Positions 53,833-64,000 of a stretch of 64,000 bases of DNA are shown here, one piece after another. Numbering within the stretch: the first letter of the stretch is position 1; every line of letters starts with the position of its first letter. The notes under the pieces were generated by a model. It was not told the origin of the DNA and made no database searches. It saw nothing but the letters and a program-made list of their open reading frames with translations. The DNA is from Pseudomonas taiwanensis (lineage in GTDB: Bacteria; Pseudomonadota; Gammaproteobacteria; Pseudomonadales; Pseudomonadaceae): assembly GCF_013393345.1 (NCBI RefSeq), contig NZ_QJRF01000034.1, positions 60,112 to 124,111 of the forward strand, written 5' to 3'. A program made the translations under genes and the position numbers.

Positions 53833-54333
53833 GTGGAATTCGCCTTCTATTTCGCCGCCGGTGTGGCCGTTGTCTCCACCCTGCGTGTGGTCACCAACAC
53901 CAATCCGGTGCATGCCCTGCTGTACCTCATCGTCTCGTTGCTGGCGGTGTCGATGTGCTTCTTCGCCCTCGGTGCCCCCTTCGCCGGCGCACTGGAAATC
54001 ATCGTCTACGCCGGCGCCATCATGGTGCTGTTCGTCTTCGTGGTGATGATGCTGAACCTCGGACCGGCGATCGCCGAGCAGGAGAAGAAGTGGCTCAAGC
54101 CCGGTATCTGGACCGGCCCTGCCCTGCTCTCCCTGATTCTGCTGGCAGAACTGCTGTACGTGCTGTTCGGCAACGCCACTGGCGCCACCATCGGTCACAC
54201 CACGGTGGACTCCAAGGCAGTCGGCATCGCCCTCTTCGGCCCGTACCTGCTGGCCGTGGAACTGGCGTCCATGCTACTGCTCGCAGCCCTGGTCGCCGCC
54301 TTCCACCTCGGCCGCCACGAAGCTAAGGAATAA
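53833..54333 (+). CDS. nuoJ: NADH-quinone oxidoreductase subunit J (GTG start)
   Basis: The 166-residue membrane subunit begins at GTG 53833 after AAGGAG. Its third helix region GALEIIVYAGAIMVLFVFVV contains the conserved pi-bulge sequence that links quinone chemistry to proton pumping. Confidence 0.95.
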   Translation: MEFAFYFAAGVAVVSTLRVVTNTNPVHALLYLIVSLLAVSMCFFALGAPFAGALEIIVYAGAIMVLFVFVVMMLNLGPAIAEQEKKWLKPGIWTGPALLSLILLAELLYVLFGNATGATIGHTTVDSKAVGIALFGPYLLAVELASMLLLAALVAAFHLGRHEAKE

Positions 54334-54336
54334 GCC

Positions 54337-54645
54337 ATGAACGCAATCCCACTGGAACATGGCCTCGCGGTCGCCGGCGTGCTCTTCTGCCTGGGCCTCA
54401 CCGGCCTGATGGTGCGCCGCAACATCCTCTTCGTGCTCATGAGCCTGGAAGTCATGATGAACGCCGCCGCGCTGGCCTTCGTGGTCGCCGGCGCCCGTTG
54501 GGCCCAGCCTGACGGCCAGATCATGTTCATTCTGGTGATCAGCCTTGCAGCCGCCGAAGCCTCCATCGGCCTGGCGATCCTGCTGCAACTGTACCGCCGC
54601 TTCCATACCCTCGATATCGACGCTGCCAGCGAGATGCGCGGATGA
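54337..54645 (+). CDS. nuoK: NADH-quinone oxidoreductase subunit K
   Basis: The 102-residue MrpC-like subunit has three helices. Two buried glutamates needed for proton transfer lie in [12 protein letters not shown] and [12 protein letters not shown]. It overlaps nuoL by four bases. Confidence 0.97.
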   Translation: MNAIPLEHGLAVAGVLFCLGLTGLMVRRNILFVLMSLEVMMNAAALAFVVAGARWAQPDGQIMFILVISLAAAEASIGLAILLQLYRRFHTLDIDAASEMRG

Positions 54646-56489
54646 ACCTTCTATTCCTCACTTGCCTGTTCCCGCTGCTTGGCTGGTTCATCCTGGCCTT
54701 CTCCCGCGGGCGTTTCTCCGAAAACACCTCCGCCGTCATCGGCGTCGGCTCCGTGGGCCTGTCGGCCCTGGTCGCCGCCTCGATCATCTGGCAGTTCAGC
54801 GTGGCCCCGCCGGAAGGTGGCGTGTACACCCAGGTGCTCTGGCAGTGGATGAGCGTGGCGGGCTTCGCGCCCAGCTTCACCCTCTACCTGGACGGCCTGT
54901 CGCTGACCATGCTTGGCGTGGTCACTGGCGTCGGCTTCCTGATCCACCTGTTCGCTTCCTGGTACATGCGCGGTGAAGAGGGTTACTCCCGCTTCTTCGC
55001 CTACACCAACCTGTTCATCGCCAGCATGCTGTTCCTGGTGCTGGGCGATAACCTGCTGTTCCTCTACTTCGGTTGGGAAGGCGTGGGTCTGTGCTCGTAC
55101 CTGCTGATCGGCTTCTACTTCAAGCACACCCCCAACGGTAACGCGGCCCTCAAGGCCTTCATCGTTACCCGCGTGGGCGACGTGTTCATGGCCATCGGCC
55201 TGTTCATCCTGTTCTTCCACCTGGGCACCCTGAACATCCAGGAGCTGATGAAGCTGGCCCCCGAGAAGTACGTGGCCGGCGACGCCTGGCTCTGGGTCGC
55301 GACCCTGATGCTGCTCGGCGGCGCCGTGGGCAAATCCGCCCAGCTGCCGCTGCAGACCTGGCTGGCGGACGCGATGGCGGGCCCGACCCCGGTTTCCGCG
55401 CTGATCCACGCGGCGACCATGGTGACCGCGGGCGTCTACCTGATCGCCCGTACCCACGGCCTGTTCCTGCTGACCCCGGAAATCCTCGAACTGGTCGGTA
55501 TCGTTGGTGGCGTGACCCTGGTCCTGGCCGGCTTCGCCGCCCTGGTGCAGACCGACATCAAGCGTATCCTCGCCTACTCCACCATGAGCCAGATCGGCTA
55601 CATGTTCCTCGCCCTTGGCGTGGGTGCCTGGGACGCGGCGATCTTCCACCTGATGACCCACGCCTTCTTCAAGGCCCTGCTGTTCCTTGCTTCCGGTGCG
55701 GTGATCAACGCCTGCCACCACGAGCAGAACATCTTCAAGATGGGCGGTCTGTGGAAGAAGCTGCCGCTGGCCTACGCGAGCTTCATCGTCGGTGGTGCGG
55801 CCCTGGCGGCCCTGCCGCTGGTTACCGCGGGCTTCTACTCCAAGGACGAGATCCTCTGGGAAGCCTTCGCCAGCGGTCACGCCGGTCTGCTCTACGCGGG
55901 TCTGGCGGGTGCTTTCCTGACCTCGATCTACACCTTCCGCCTGATCTTCATCGCCTTCCACGGTGAAGCGCAGACCGAAGCCCACGCTGGCCATGGCGTT
56001 GCCCACTGGCTGCCGCTGAGCGTGCTGATCGTGCTCTCCACCTTCGTCGGCGCACTGATCACCCCGCCGCTGGCCGGCGTGCTGCCGGAAAGCGTCGGCC
56101 ATGCCGGTGGCGAAGCCAAGCACAGCCTGGAAATCGCCTCGGGTGCCATCGCCCTGGCGGGCATCCTGCTGGCCGCCCTGCTCTTCCTCGGCAAGCGCCG
56201 CTTCGTCAGCGCCGTTGCCCAGAGCGCTCCTGGCCGCTTCCTCGGTGCCTGGTGGTTCGCCGCCTGGGGCTTCGACTGGCTCTACGACCTCTTGTTCGTC
56301 AAACCCTACCTGCTGGTCTGCCGCCTGCTCCGTCGCGATCCCATCGACGGCACCATCGGCCTGGTCCCGCGTGTAGTGAAGGGTGGCAACTTCGCCCTCA
56401 GCCGTAGCCAGACCGGCCAGCTGCGCTGGTACGCCGTATCCATCGTCGGCGGAGCCGTGCTCGTGCTCGGCGCCGTGCTGCTGACCTGA
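54642..56489 (+). CDS. nuoL: NADH-quinone oxidoreductase subunit L (proton pump)
   Basis: The 615-residue antiporter-like subunit includes the long lateral helix at its C-terminus. Key residues are E in [19 protein letters not shown] in [19 protein letters not shown], and the [20 protein letters not shown] block. Confidence 0.97.
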   Translation: MNLLFLTCLFPLLGWFILAFSRGRFSENTSAVIGVGSVGLSALVAASIIWQFSVAPPEGGVYTQVLWQWMSVAGFAPSFTLYLDGLSLTMLGVVTGVGFLIHLFASWYMRGEEGYSRFFAYTNLFIASMLFLVLGDNLLFLYFGWEGVGLCSYLLIGFYFKHTPNGNAALKAFIVTRVGDVFMAIGLFILFFHLGTLNIQELMKLAPEKYVAGDAWLWVATLMLLGGAVGKSAQLPLQTWLADAMAGPTPVSALIHAATMVTAGVYLIARTHGLFLLTPEILELVGIVGGVTLVLAGFAALVQTDIKRILAYSTMSQIGYMFLALGVGAWDAAIFHLMTHAFFKALLFLASGAVINACHHEQNIFKMGGLWKKLPLAYASFIVGGAALAALPLVTAGFYSKDEILWEAFASGHAGLLYAGLAGAFLTSIYTFRLIFIAFHGEAQTEAHAGHGVAHWLPLSVLIVLSTFVGALITPPLAGVLPESVGHAGGEAKHSLEIASGAIALAGILLAALLFLGKRRFVSAVAQSAPGRFLGAWWFAAWGFDWLYDLLFVKPYLLVCRLLRRDPIDGTIGLVPRVVKGGNFALSRSQTGQLRWYAVSIVGGAVLVLGAVLLT

Positions 56490-56514
56490 ATCTTCTTAAG
56501 GAATTGAGCCCGTC

Positions 56515-58041
56515 ATGATTCTGCCCTGGCTAATCCTGATTCCCTTCATCGGCGGCCTGCTCTGCTGGCAAGGTGAGCGCTTCGGCGCCACCCTGCCCCG
56601 CTGGATCGCCCTGCTCACCATGACCCTGCTGTTCGGTCTCGGCCTCTGGCTGTGGGCGACCGGCGACTTCACCCTGGCCCCCGCTCCCGGCACCGATCCG
56701 GTATGGGCGCAAGAGTTCAAGGTGCAGTGGATCGAGCGTTTCGGCGTCACCATCCACCTGGCCCTGGACGGCATCTCCATCCTGATGATCGTCCTCACCG
56801 GCCTGCTCGGTGTGCTGTCCGTGCTCTGCTCCTGGCGTGAAATCCAGAACCGCGTCGGCTTCTTCCACCTCAACCTGATGTGGATCCTCGGCGGCGTGGT
56901 TGGCGTGTTCCTCGCCATCGACCTGTTCCTGTTCTTCTTCTTCTGGGAAATGATGCTGGTGCCGATGTACTTCCTCATCGCGCTCTGGGGTCATAGCGGC
57001 AGCAAGGGCAAGACCCGTATCACCGCCGCCACCAAGTTCTTCATCTATACCCAGGCCAGCGGCCTGATCATGCTGGTGGCGATCCTCGGCCTGGTGCTGG
57101 TGAACTACAGCAATACCGGCGTACTGACCTTCAACTACGCCGACCTGTTGAAAGCGCAGCTCGCTCCGGGCACCGAGTACCTGCTGATGCTCGGTTTCTT
57201 CATCGCCTTCGCGGTGAAGTTCCCGGTGGTGCCGTTCCACTCCTGGCTGCCCGATGCCCACGCCCAGGCCCCGACCGCGGGTTCCGTGGACCTTGCCGGC
57301 ATTCTGCTGAAGACCGCCGCTTACGGCATGATCCGCTTCGCCCTGCCGCTGTTCCCCAATGCCTCGGCCGAGTTCGCGCCGATCGCCCAGTGGCTCGGTG
57401 TGTTCGCCATCGTCTACGGTGCCTTCCTGTCCTTCGCCCAGACTGACATCAAGCGCCTGGTGGCTTACTCCAGCGTGTCCCACATGGGCTTCGTGCTGAT
57501 CGCCATCTACTCCAGCAGCCAGATCGCCCTGCAGGGCGCCATCGTGCAGATGATCGCCCACGGCCTCTCCGCCGCCGCGCTCTTCATCCTGTGCGGCCAG
57601 CTGTACGAGCGCCTGCACACCCGTGACATGCGCGAGATGGGCGGTATCTGGAACCGCATGCCCTACCTGCCCGGCATCAGCCTGTTCTTCGCCGCCGCCG
57701 CCCTCGGCCTGCCGGGCACCGGCAACTTCGTTGGCGAGTTCCTGATCCTGGTCGGTTCCTTCCAGCAAGTACCGTGGATCGCCGTCCTGGCGTCTACCGG
57801 CCTGGTGTTCGGCTCGGTCTACTCGCTGATCATGATCCACCGCGCCTACTTCGGTCCGGCGAAGAACGAAAACGCCTACGAAGGCCTGCGCTATCGCGAG
57901 CTGACCATGGTCCTGGGCCTCGCCGCCCTGCTGATCCTGCTCGGCGTTTACCCGCAACCGGTACTGGATACCTCCGCTGCGACCATGCATGGCGTGCACC
58001 AGTGGCTGGATTCCGCCGTCAATCAACTCGTTGCCCGGTAA
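56515..58041 (+). CDS. nuoM: NADH-quinone oxidoreductase subunit M (proton pump)
   Basis: The 508-residue antiporter-like subunit has E in FFFWEMMLVPMYFLIALWG, K in FAVKFPVVPFHSWLPDAHA, and AYSSVSHMGFVLIAI in the central transport module. It lies eight bases before nuoN. Confidence 0.97.
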   Translation: MILPWLILIPFIGGLLCWQGERFGATLPRWIALLTMTLLFGLGLWLWATGDFTLAPAPGTDPVWAQEFKVQWIERFGVTIHLALDGISILMIVLTGLLGVLSVLCSWREIQNRVGFFHLNLMWILGGVVGVFLAIDLFLFFFFWEMMLVPMYFLIALWGHSGSKGKTRITAATKFFIYTQASGLIMLVAILGLVLVNYSNTGVLTFNYADLLKAQLAPGTEYLLMLGFFIAFAVKFPVVPFHSWLPDAHAQAPTAGSVDLAGILLKTAAYGMIRFALPLFPNASAEFAPIAQWLGVFAIVYGAFLSFAQTDIKRLVAYSSVSHMGFVLIAIYSSSQIALQGAIVQMIAHGLSAAALFILCGQLYERLHTRDMREMGGIWNRMPYLPGISLFFAAAALGLPGTGNFVGEFLILVGSFQQVPWIAVLASTGLVFGSVYSLIMIHRAYFGPAKNENAYEGLRYRELTMVLGLAALLILLGVYPQPVLDTSAATMHGVHQWLDSAVNQLVAR

Positions 58042-58048
58042 GTAGGTT

Positions 58049-59512
58049 ATGGAATTCACGACTCAACACCTGATCGCCCTGCTACCGCTGCTGGTCACCT
58101 GCGCCACCATCGTCGTGGTGATGCTGGCCATCGCCTGGAAGCGGCACCACTCCTGGACCTTCGGCCTCTCGGTCATCGGTCTGAACCTCGCCCTGCTGTC
58201 CATCCTCCCGGCACTCAAGGTCGCTCCCCTGGAAGTGACCCCGCTGATGATGGTCGACAACTTCGGTGCCTATTACATGGCGCTGGTCCTGGCTGGCACC
58301 CTCGCCTGCGTCACCCTGATCCACGCCTACCTGGGCGGTGAGTCGGGCAAGGGCTACCCGGGCAACCGCGAAGAGATGTACCTGCTGATCCTCCTGGCAG
58401 CCGCCGGCGGCCTGGTCCTGGTCACCGCGCAGCACCTCGCCGGCCTGTTCATCGGCCTGGAACTGCTTTCGGTACCGGTTTACGGCCTGGTGGCGTACGC
58501 CTTCTTCAACAAGCGTTCCCTGGAGGCCGGCATCAAGTACATGGTGCTGTCCGCTGCCGGTTCCGCCTTCCTGCTGTTCGGCATGGCCCTGCTCTACGCC
58601 GACGCCGGCAGCCTGAGCTTCAGCCAACTGGCCGCCGCCGGTAGCTCCAGCGTGCTGTCCCAGCTCGGCATCGGCATGATGCTGATCGGCCTGGCGTTCA
58701 AGCTGTCCCTGGTTCCGTTCCACCTCTGGACCCCGGACGTGTACGAAGGCGCCCCGGCGCCGGTGGCCGCCTTCCTGGCCACTGCCAGCAAGGTCGCCGT
58801 GTTCGCCGTGCTGCTGCGTCTCTATCAGCTGTCCCCGGCCACCGCCGGCGGCTGGCTGAACGACCTGCTGACCGTCATCGCCATCGCCTCCATCCTCTTC
58901 GGCAACCTGCTGGCCCTGGTGCAGAACAACATCAAGCGTCTGCTCGGCTACTCCTCGATCGCTCACTTCGGCTACCTGCTGGTGGCGCTGATCGCGAGCA
59001 AGGGTCTGGCCGTGGAGGCCATCGGTGTCTACCTGGCCACCTACGTGCTGACCAGCCTGGGCGCCTTCGGTGTCGTGACCCTGATGTCGACCCCCTACAG
59101 CGGCCGTGACTGCGACGCCCTGTACGAGTACCGCGGCCTGTTCTGGCGCCGTCCGTACCTGACCGCCGTGCTCACCGTGATGATGCTGTCGCTCGCCGGC
59201 ATCCCGCTCACCGCAGGCTTCATCGGCAAGTTCTTCGTGATCGCCGCCGGTGTCGAATCCGGCCTCTGGTGGCTGCTGGGCGCCATGGTCCTGGGTAGCG
59301 CCATCGGCGTGTTCTACTACCTGCGCGTCATGGTCACCCTGTTCCTGGTCGAGCCGAACCTGCGTCGCCACGACGCCGACCTGCACTGGGCGCAACGCGC
59401 CGGCGGCATCATGCTGCTGTTCGTCGCCCTGCTGGCGTTCTTCCTCGGCGTCTACCCGCAGCCGCTGCTGGACCTGGTCCAGCACTCCGGTCTGGTGGCT
59501 CTCGCCCACTAA
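58049..59512 (+). CDS. nuoN: NADH-quinone oxidoreductase subunit N (proton pump)
   Basis: The 487-residue antiporter-like subunit closes the operon. It has [20 protein letters not shown], the proton-path lysine in [20 protein letters not shown], and [20 protein letters not shown] strong terminator follows. Confidence 0.97.
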   Translation: MEFTTQHLIALLPLLVTCATIVVVMLAIAWKRHHSWTFGLSVIGLNLALLSILPALKVAPLEVTPLMMVDNFGAYYMALVLAGTLACVTLIHAYLGGESGKGYPGNREEMYLLILLAAAGGLVLVTAQHLAGLFIGLELLSVPVYGLVAYAFFNKRSLEAGIKYMVLSAAGSAFLLFGMALLYADAGSLSFSQLAAAGSSSVLSQLGIGMMLIGLAFKLSLVPFHLWTPDVYEGAPAPVAAFLATASKVAVFAVLLRLYQLSPATAGGWLNDLLTVIAIASILFGNLLALVQNNIKRLLGYSSIAHFGYLLVALIASKGLAVEAIGVYLATYVLTSLGAFGVVTLMSTPYSGRDCDALYEYRGLFWRRPYLTAVLTVMMLSLAGIPLTAGFIGKFFVIAAGVESGLWWLLGAMVLGSAIGVFYYLRVMVTLFLVEPNLRRHDADLHWAQRAGGIMLLFVALLAFFLGVYPQPLLDLVQHSGLVALAH

Positions 59513-59524
59513 GCGGAACCCGAG

Positions 59525-59562
59525 AAACGAAAACCCGGCCATGTGCCGGGTTTTTCGTTTTT
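59525..59562. terminator. Bidirectional terminator between nuoN and the AI-2E permease gene
   Basis: AAACCCGGC/GCCGGGTTT with flanking AAACGAA and TTCGTTTTT makes a long hairpin usable by both convergent genes. Confidence 0.93.
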
Positions 59563-59578
59563 GGGGACCTGCACGCGT

Positions 59579-60643
59579 CTAGGGCAGCATCACCTTCTTG
59601 CCCGTTTCGGTGAACAGGTCCCAACTCGCCACGAACAGCGCGGCGATCAGCGGACCGATGACGAAGCCGTTGAGGCCGAACAGCGACAGCCCGCCCAGGG
59701 TGGAAATCAGCACCAGGTAGTCCGGCATCCGAGTGTCCTTGCCCACCAGCATGGGCCGGAGAAGATTGTCCACCAGCCCAATCACCAGAATGCCGAACAG
59801 CGCCAGCCCAACGCCTTTCCAGAGCTCGTCGTTGATCATGAAAAACAGCGCGACCGGTCCCCAGATCATGCCCGCCCCCACCAGTGGTAGCAGCGAAAGG
59901 AACGCCATCATCACCCCCCAGAACACCGGGCTGGGAATGCCCAGGAACCAGAACACCGCCCCGCCCAACGCCCCCTGGACGATGGCGACCACGATGTTGC
60001 CCTTGACCGTTGCGCGTACCACGCGGGTGAACTTGATCTGCAACCGGCGCTTGTGCTGCTCGCCGAGCGGGAACGCCATGCGCACGTTGCGCGCCACTTC
60101 GTAGCCGTCGCGGAGGAAGAAGTACAACAGGTAGACCATGACGAAGAATCCGACCAGGACCTCGAAGGTGTTCTGTCCGATGGCGAACGCCTTGGTGGCG
60201 AGGAACTGGCTGCCTTGCAGCATGCCGCTGACGATGCGATCGCGCAGACCGTTCAGGTTGCCCATGCCGAGGCGATCGAGTTGGCGCTGGAGGAAATTCG
60301 GCAACAGGTTCTTGAACTGTTCGACGTAGCCGCCGATGTCCAGCTCGCCGGATTCGAGCCGATGGTAGAAGTCGGCGCCCTCCTGCACCAACATCAGGCA
60401 GATGAGCAGCACCGGCATCACCGCAACCAGCAGGCAGATCGACAGCGTGATCATCGCCGAGAGATTGCCCCGCCCGCCCAGACGCAATGCCAGGTCGCGC
60501 TGCAAGGGGCTGAAGATCACCGCCAGCACCACCGCCCAGAATACGGCTCCGTAGAACGGCACCAGAATCCAGCAGAACGCGAGCGATACCACCACCAGGA
60601 GGAGAATCAGGGTGCGGTTGTGCAGTTGCCGCTGAGAAGCCAT
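59579..60643 (-). CDS. AI-2E family (PerM-like) membrane transporter
   Basis: The 354-residue protein has about eight helices and family blocks PFYGAVFWAVVLAVIFSPL, FVMVYLLYFFLRDGYEVA, ATVKGNIVVAIVQGALGG and GPLIAALFVASWDLF. Members export small molecules: autoinducer-2 in E. coli TqsA, Na+ or unknown compounds in others. The substrate here is not readable. It is convergent with nuoN and is separated from the next gene by a REPIN. Confidence 0.92.
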   Translation of the reverse strand: MASQRQLHNRTLILLLVVVSLAFCWILVPFYGAVFWAVVLAVIFSPLQRDLALRLGGRGNLSAMITLSICLLVAVMPVLLICLMLVQEGADFYHRLESGELDIGGYVEQFKNLLPNFLQRQLDRLGMGNLNGLRDRIVSGMLQGSQFLATKAFAIGQNTFEVLVGFFVMVYLLYFFLRDGYEVARNVRMAFPLGEQHKRRLQIKFTRVVRATVKGNIVVAIVQGALGGAVFWFLGIPSPVFWGVMMAFLSLLPLVGAGMIWGPVALFFMINDELWKGVGLALFGILVIGLVDNLLRPMLVGKDTRMPDYLVLISTLGGLSLFGLNGFVIGPLIAALFVASWDLFTETGKKVMLP

Positions 60644-60733
60644 AGCAATGCCGCGGGGTGTAGAGGACCTACTGGGTTAGTCCGCGGCGAATCGGGGAAA
60701 GTGCTAAGTGTTTTTCGGGCGCCTACTGGGCGT

Positions 60734-60796
60734 GTAGGAGCGAGCTTGCTCGCGAAATAGCGCGCTCGGGCTCTTCGCGAGCAAGCTCGCTCCTAC
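60734..60796. repeat. REP doublet (REPIN) between the AI-2E and NhaC-like genes
   Basis: Arms 60734-60756 and 60774-60796 are perfect 23-base inverted copies of GTAGGAGCGAGCTTGCTCG.., separated by 17 bases. Each arm contains GCGAGC-TT-GCTCGC. It belongs to the same family as 32707-32771, differing by a one-base indel in the inner palindrome. Confidence 0.95.
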
Positions 60797-60831
60797 GGGG
60801 AAGATCACGCCGACGATGGCATCCAGCGACC

Positions 60832-62151
60832 TTACAGCACCATCGCCGCGACCCAGCCGAAGGCCAGCAGCGGCAGGTTGTAGTGCAGGAACGTCGGAAC
60901 CACGGTGTCCCAGATATGGTTGTGCTGGCCGTCGACGTTCAGGCCAGCGGTGGGTCCCAGGGTGGAATCGGAAGCCGGGGAACCCGCATCGCCCAGCGCA
61001 CCCGCGGTACCAACGATGCTGACGATGGCCAGCGGGCTGAAGCCCAGCTGCACGCACAGCGGCACGAAGATGGCCGCGATGATCGGCACCGTGGAGAAGG
61101 ACGAACCGATCCCCATGGTCACCAGCAGGCCCACCAGCAGCATCAGCAGTGCACCGAGCGCCTTGCTGTGGCCGATCCAGGCCGCCGAGGTGTCCACCAG
61201 CGTCACGACGTGGCCGGTCTCACGCATCACCTCGGCGAAGCCCGAGGCGGCAATCATGATGAAGCCGATCATCGCCATCATCTTCATGCCTTCGGTGAAC
61301 AGGTCGTCCGTCTCCTTCCAGCGCACCACACCGGACAGCGAGAAGATCACGAAGCCCAGCAGCGCGCCGATGATCATCGAGTCGAGCAACAGCTGCACCA
61401 CGAAGGCTGCCACGATCGCCACGCCTGCGACACCCAGGCTCAATGGGTTGTAGGCGACGCTCACCTGCTCGGCCTCGGCGATACGCTCCAGGTCATAGGT
61501 GCGCTTGCCGCGATAGCTGATGAACACCGCGATGAGCAGGCCGGCAACCATGCCCAGGGCCGGTATCAACATCGCTTCGGTGACATTCACACCGGTAACG
61601 TCCACGCCACTTTTCACCACATTCGCCAGCAGAATTTCGTTCAGGAAGATGTTCCCGAACCCCACTGGCAAGAACATGTAGGGCGTGATCAGGCCGAACG
61701 TGATCACGCAGGCGATCAGCCGGCGGTCGATGGCCAGACGCGTCAATACATATAGAAGAGGCGGTACCAGCAGCGGAATGAACGCGATATGGATCGGCAA
61801 GATGTTCTGCGAGGAGATCGCCACGCACAGCAGCAGTGCCACCAGCACCCATTTCAGTGCGTTACCCCCGTTGGCCTCCTGCCTGCCCACCAGCGCCAGG
61901 GCCTTGTCGGCCAGTGCGTGGGCCAGGCCGGAACGCGCGATGGCCACGGCGAAAGCGCCCAGCAGCGCGTAGGACAACGCCACGGTGGCACCACCACCGA
62001 GCCCCTTGTTGAAGGCCGCCAGGGCCCCGTCGATTCCCAGGCCACCGAACATGCCGCCTGCCAGCGCACCAATGATCAGGGCCACCACCACATGTACCCG
62101 GCACAGGCTGAGGACTAGCATGATCCCCACCGCCGCCACTACCGCATTCAT
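60832..62151 (-). CDS. NhaC-like Na+/H+ antiporter-family transporter
   Basis: The 439-residue protein (ATG 62151, GGAG five bases before) is hydrophobic throughout, with about 11 helices. Blocks such as [41 protein letters not shown] and [20 protein letters not shown] resemble the NhaC/ArsB-like ion and amine-acid transporter superfamily. It is divergent from the chemoreceptor gene across 241 bases, the same pair as P. aeruginosa PA2653-PA2654 from memory. The ligand may be shared by the two. The substrate is unknown. Confidence 0.85.
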   Translation of the reverse strand: MNAVVAAVGIMLVLSLCRVHVVVALIIGALAGGMFGGLGIDGALAAFNKGLGGGATVALSYALLGAFAVAIARSGLAHALADKALALVGRQEANGGNALKWVLVALLLCVAISSQNILPIHIAFIPLLVPPLLYVLTRLAIDRRLIACVITFGLITPYMFLPVGFGNIFLNEILLANVVKSGVDVTGVNVTEAMLIPALGMVAGLLIAVFISYRGKRTYDLERIAEAEQVSVAYNPLSLGVAGVAIVAAFVVQLLLDSMIIGALLGFVIFSLSGVVRWKETDDLFTEGMKMMAMIGFIMIAASGFAEVMRETGHVVTLVDTSAAWIGHSKALGALLMLLVGLLVTMGIGSSFSTVPIIAAIFVPLCVQLGFSPLAIVSIVGTAGALGDAGSPASDSTLGPTAGLNVDGQHNHIWDTVVPTFLHYNLPLLAFGWVAAMVL

Positions 62152-62392
62152 CGCCACTCCTCGGTCCTGCGGCCTTGCCAGCCAAGGCTTCTGCCGCGAA
62201 AAAAAGCGCGCACTCTGCCGAAACCGGCCGTCCCTGTCAAAAGCGTTCGGAATATTAGTCGGACTGTGCATAATTCTTGCCTGCAAATTGCACCCTAGTG
62301 CATTCCGCACGGCTATTCGTCGTTTACGCGTCAAGAAATCGCCAGCCGCGCCGACAACGAATGAAGTTCCGACGAGACAGAAGGAAGCCCCA

Positions 62393-64000
62393 ATGCCGTT
62401 CAATCGCCTGTCCATCCAGTGGAAGATCACCCTGCTGGCTGGCCTCTGCCTGCTGGCCATCGTGACCTTGCTGGTCGGGTCGTCGCTGTACCAGTCCAAG
62501 CGCAGCGCCAGCCTGGTGAAGGCTGACAGCAGCCAGATGCTCGATCAGAGTGCCCGGCAAAGCCTGCAGGCCCGTTCCGAGCTGCAGGCCATCCGCATCC
62601 AGCGCTACTTCATGGACAGCTACCAATACGGCAAAGGCTTCTCGCGTCAGGTCCTGTTCCTTAAAGAGCAGGCGGAAAAGCGCTTCCTCGACGCCTTCGA
62701 CCTGCGCGAAGACCTGACCCGCCAGGTGCGCACCAGCCTGGAGGCCAACCCGGAGATCCTGGGGCTGTACCTGGTCTTCGAACCCAACGCCCTGGACGGC
62801 AAGGACGAACTCTTCGTCGACCAGGCCGAACTCGGCAGCAACGACAAGGGCCGTTTCTCCCTCTATTGGGCCCAGCCGACTCCCGGCAAGCTCGAATCCG
62901 AGTCGATGACCGAAGAACTGCTTGCCGACAGCAGCACCGGTCCCAGCGGCGCCCCTTACAACGCCTGGTACACCTGCCCGATGAAAACCGGTCAGGCCTG
63001 CGTACTGGACCCCTACTTCGATAACGTGGGCGACCGTCAGGTGTTGATGACCAGCATCGCCTTCCCGCTGCAACTGAACGGCAAGACCGTCGGCGTCATG
63101 GGCCTGGACATCAGCCTGGAAAGCCTGCAGCAACTGAGCATCGCCGGTAATCGCGAGCTCTATGACGGCAACGGCCACGTCAGCATCATCAGCCCGGCGG
63201 GTCTGCTTGCCGGCCACAGCCGCGATGCCGGCCTGCTCAGCGCCAAGCTGGACAAGGCCTTTGGTGATAAGGCAGCGGAGCTCGTCGGCAACCTGCAAGC
63301 CGGCAAGTCCGTGGAAATGGAGCACGACGGCATGCTGCGCGTCATGCAGCCGTTCAAGCCTATCCCCACCGCCGCACCCTGGAGCGTGATGCTGGAAGTC
63401 CCCGAGAAGGTCCTGCTGGCGCCGGCACTGAAGCTGGACGCCAAACTCGATAAGCAGAACGACACCGCCAACCTCATCGGCCTGTTGATCGGCCTCGCTG
63501 CCGCCGTCGCCGGCCTGCTGCTGGTGTGGCTCACCGCCCGTGGCGTGACCCGGCCGATCCTCGGCGTGGCCAGCATGCTCAAGGACATCGCCACCGGCGA
63601 AGGCGACCTGACCCGCCGCCTGGACTACGCCCGCCAGGACGAACTGGGCGAGCTGGCCGGCTGGTTCAACCGCTTCCTCGACAAGCTGCAACCGATCATC
63701 GCCGACGTGAAACGCTCGGTGCAGGACGCCCGCAGCACCGCCGACCAGTCCGCCGCCATCGCCAGCCAGACCAGCGCCGGCATGCAGCAGCAGTACCGCG
63801 AAGTGGACCAGGTGGCCACCGCCTCCAACGAGATGAGCGCCACCGCCCAGGACGTCGCCCGCAGCGCCGCCCAGGCCGCCGAAGCCGCGCGCGGCGCCGA
63901 CCATGCCACCCAGGAAGGCCTCGGCGTGATTGGCAAGACCACCAGCGCCATCGAGCAACTGGCCAGCGAGATGAGCGCGGCCATGGAAGAAGTGCAGGCG
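62393..64000 (+). CDS. tlpQ: Methyl-accepting chemotaxis protein, TlpQ/McpU-like (3' end outside window)
   Basis: 536 residues are visible. TM1 is at about 12-33, a periplasmic double-Cache sensor domain fills about 40-355, TM2 is near 361-382, HAMP is at about 383-436 and the start of the signalling coiled coil follows. The sensor has [20 protein letters not shown] and [20 protein letters not shown], the membrane-distal Cache pattern (..WY..A....DPY.D....). In P. aeruginosa the gene in this place, TlpQ, senses histamine and polyamines; identity of the ligand here is inference. AAGGAAG lies before the ATG. Confidence 0.85.
   Translation, partial: MPFNRLSIQWKITLLAGLCLLAIVTLLVGSSLYQSKRSASLVKADSSQMLDQSARQSLQARSELQAIRIQRYFMDSYQYGKGFSRQVLFLKEQAEKRFLDAFDLREDLTRQVRTSLEANPEILGLYLVFEPNALDGKDELFVDQAELGSNDKGRFSLYWAQPTPGKLESESMTEELLADSSTGPSGAPYNAWYTCPMKTGQACVLDPYFDNVGDRQVLMTSIAFPLQLNGKTVGVMGLDISLESLQQLSIAGNRELYDGNGHVSIISPAGLLAGHSRDAGLLSAKLDKAFGDKAAELVGNLQAGKSVEMEHDGMLRVMQPFKPIPTAAPWSVMLEVPEKVLLAPALKLDAKLDKQNDTANLIGLLIGLAAAVAGLLLVWLTARGVTRPILGVASMLKDIATGEGDLTRRLDYARQDELGELAGWFNRFLDKLQPIIADVKRSVQDARSTADQSAAIASQTSAGMQQQYREVDQVATASNEMSATAQDVARSAAQAAEAARGADHATQEGLGVIGKTTSAIEQLASEMSAAMEEVQA

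Overview
The window is a GC-rich Pseudomonas chromosome segment. The gene order pgsA-uvrC-gacA, tRNA-Ser, yccA, tus, cysG, serS, ftsK, trxB, aat-bpt-infA, clpA/clpS/cspD, icd/idh, mnmA-hflD-purB, aceA, nuoA-N is, from memory, the order of the PA2584-PA2654 part of the P. aeruginosa map. The REP-type repeats, the fused nuoCD, the TTG start of gacA and the pairing of two isocitrate dehydrogenases also fit the genus. I cannot name the species.

Layout. 1-1262 is an accessory edge: the C-terminal part of an inositol-monophosphatase-like gene, a long unexplained hairpin, a umuC gene without its N-terminal half, and a tandem repeat that looks like the end of a lost mobile element. 1272-4638 (minus strand) is tRNA-Cys, tRNA-Gly, pgsA, uvrC and the response regulator gacA. 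4890-7383 is a Sco-like copper protein plus a Tat-exported multicopper oxidase. 7384-9990 is a decayed integrative element beside the 3' end of tRNA-Ser(UGA): an orphan 66-codon gene, an intact higBA toxin-antitoxin pair with a visible operator, a frameshifted fragment of a second antitoxin (MqsA/YgiT-like) joined to a truncated integrase, and two diverged hairpin direct repeats bounding the segment.

10206-39154 is conserved housekeeping DNA: tRNA thiolation (tusDCBE, mnmA), sirohaem synthesis, serS-crcB-rarA-lolA-ftsK, thioredoxin reductase, a compact N-degron locus (aat, bpt, clpS, clpA), both NADP isocitrate dehydrogenases, purB, the ribosomal oxygenase roxA and three less known genes. 39155-44236 holds aceA (glyoxylate shunt), an L,D-transpeptidase-like exported protein and a Tat-exported PhoX-type phosphatase. 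44680-59512 is a complete 13-gene nuo operon for respiratory complex I. The right end holds an AI-2E family permease, an NhaC-like transporter and, divergent from it, a TlpQ/McpU-like chemoreceptor cut by the window edge.

How it works together. icd, idh and aceA form the isocitrate branch point, with a palindrome before aceA resembling an RccR operator. Complex I oxidises the NADH made by this metabolism. Aat and Bpt tag proteins that ClpS and ClpA deliver for proteolysis. TusBCDE delivers sulfur to MnmA for 2-thiouridine in tRNA. Two REP doublets (REPINs) sit in intergenic gaps near 32.7 and 60.7 kb. I did not find a convincing new multi-gene system. The most unusual sequence is the 7.4-10.0 kb scar next to tRNA-Ser and the hairpin at 488-538.
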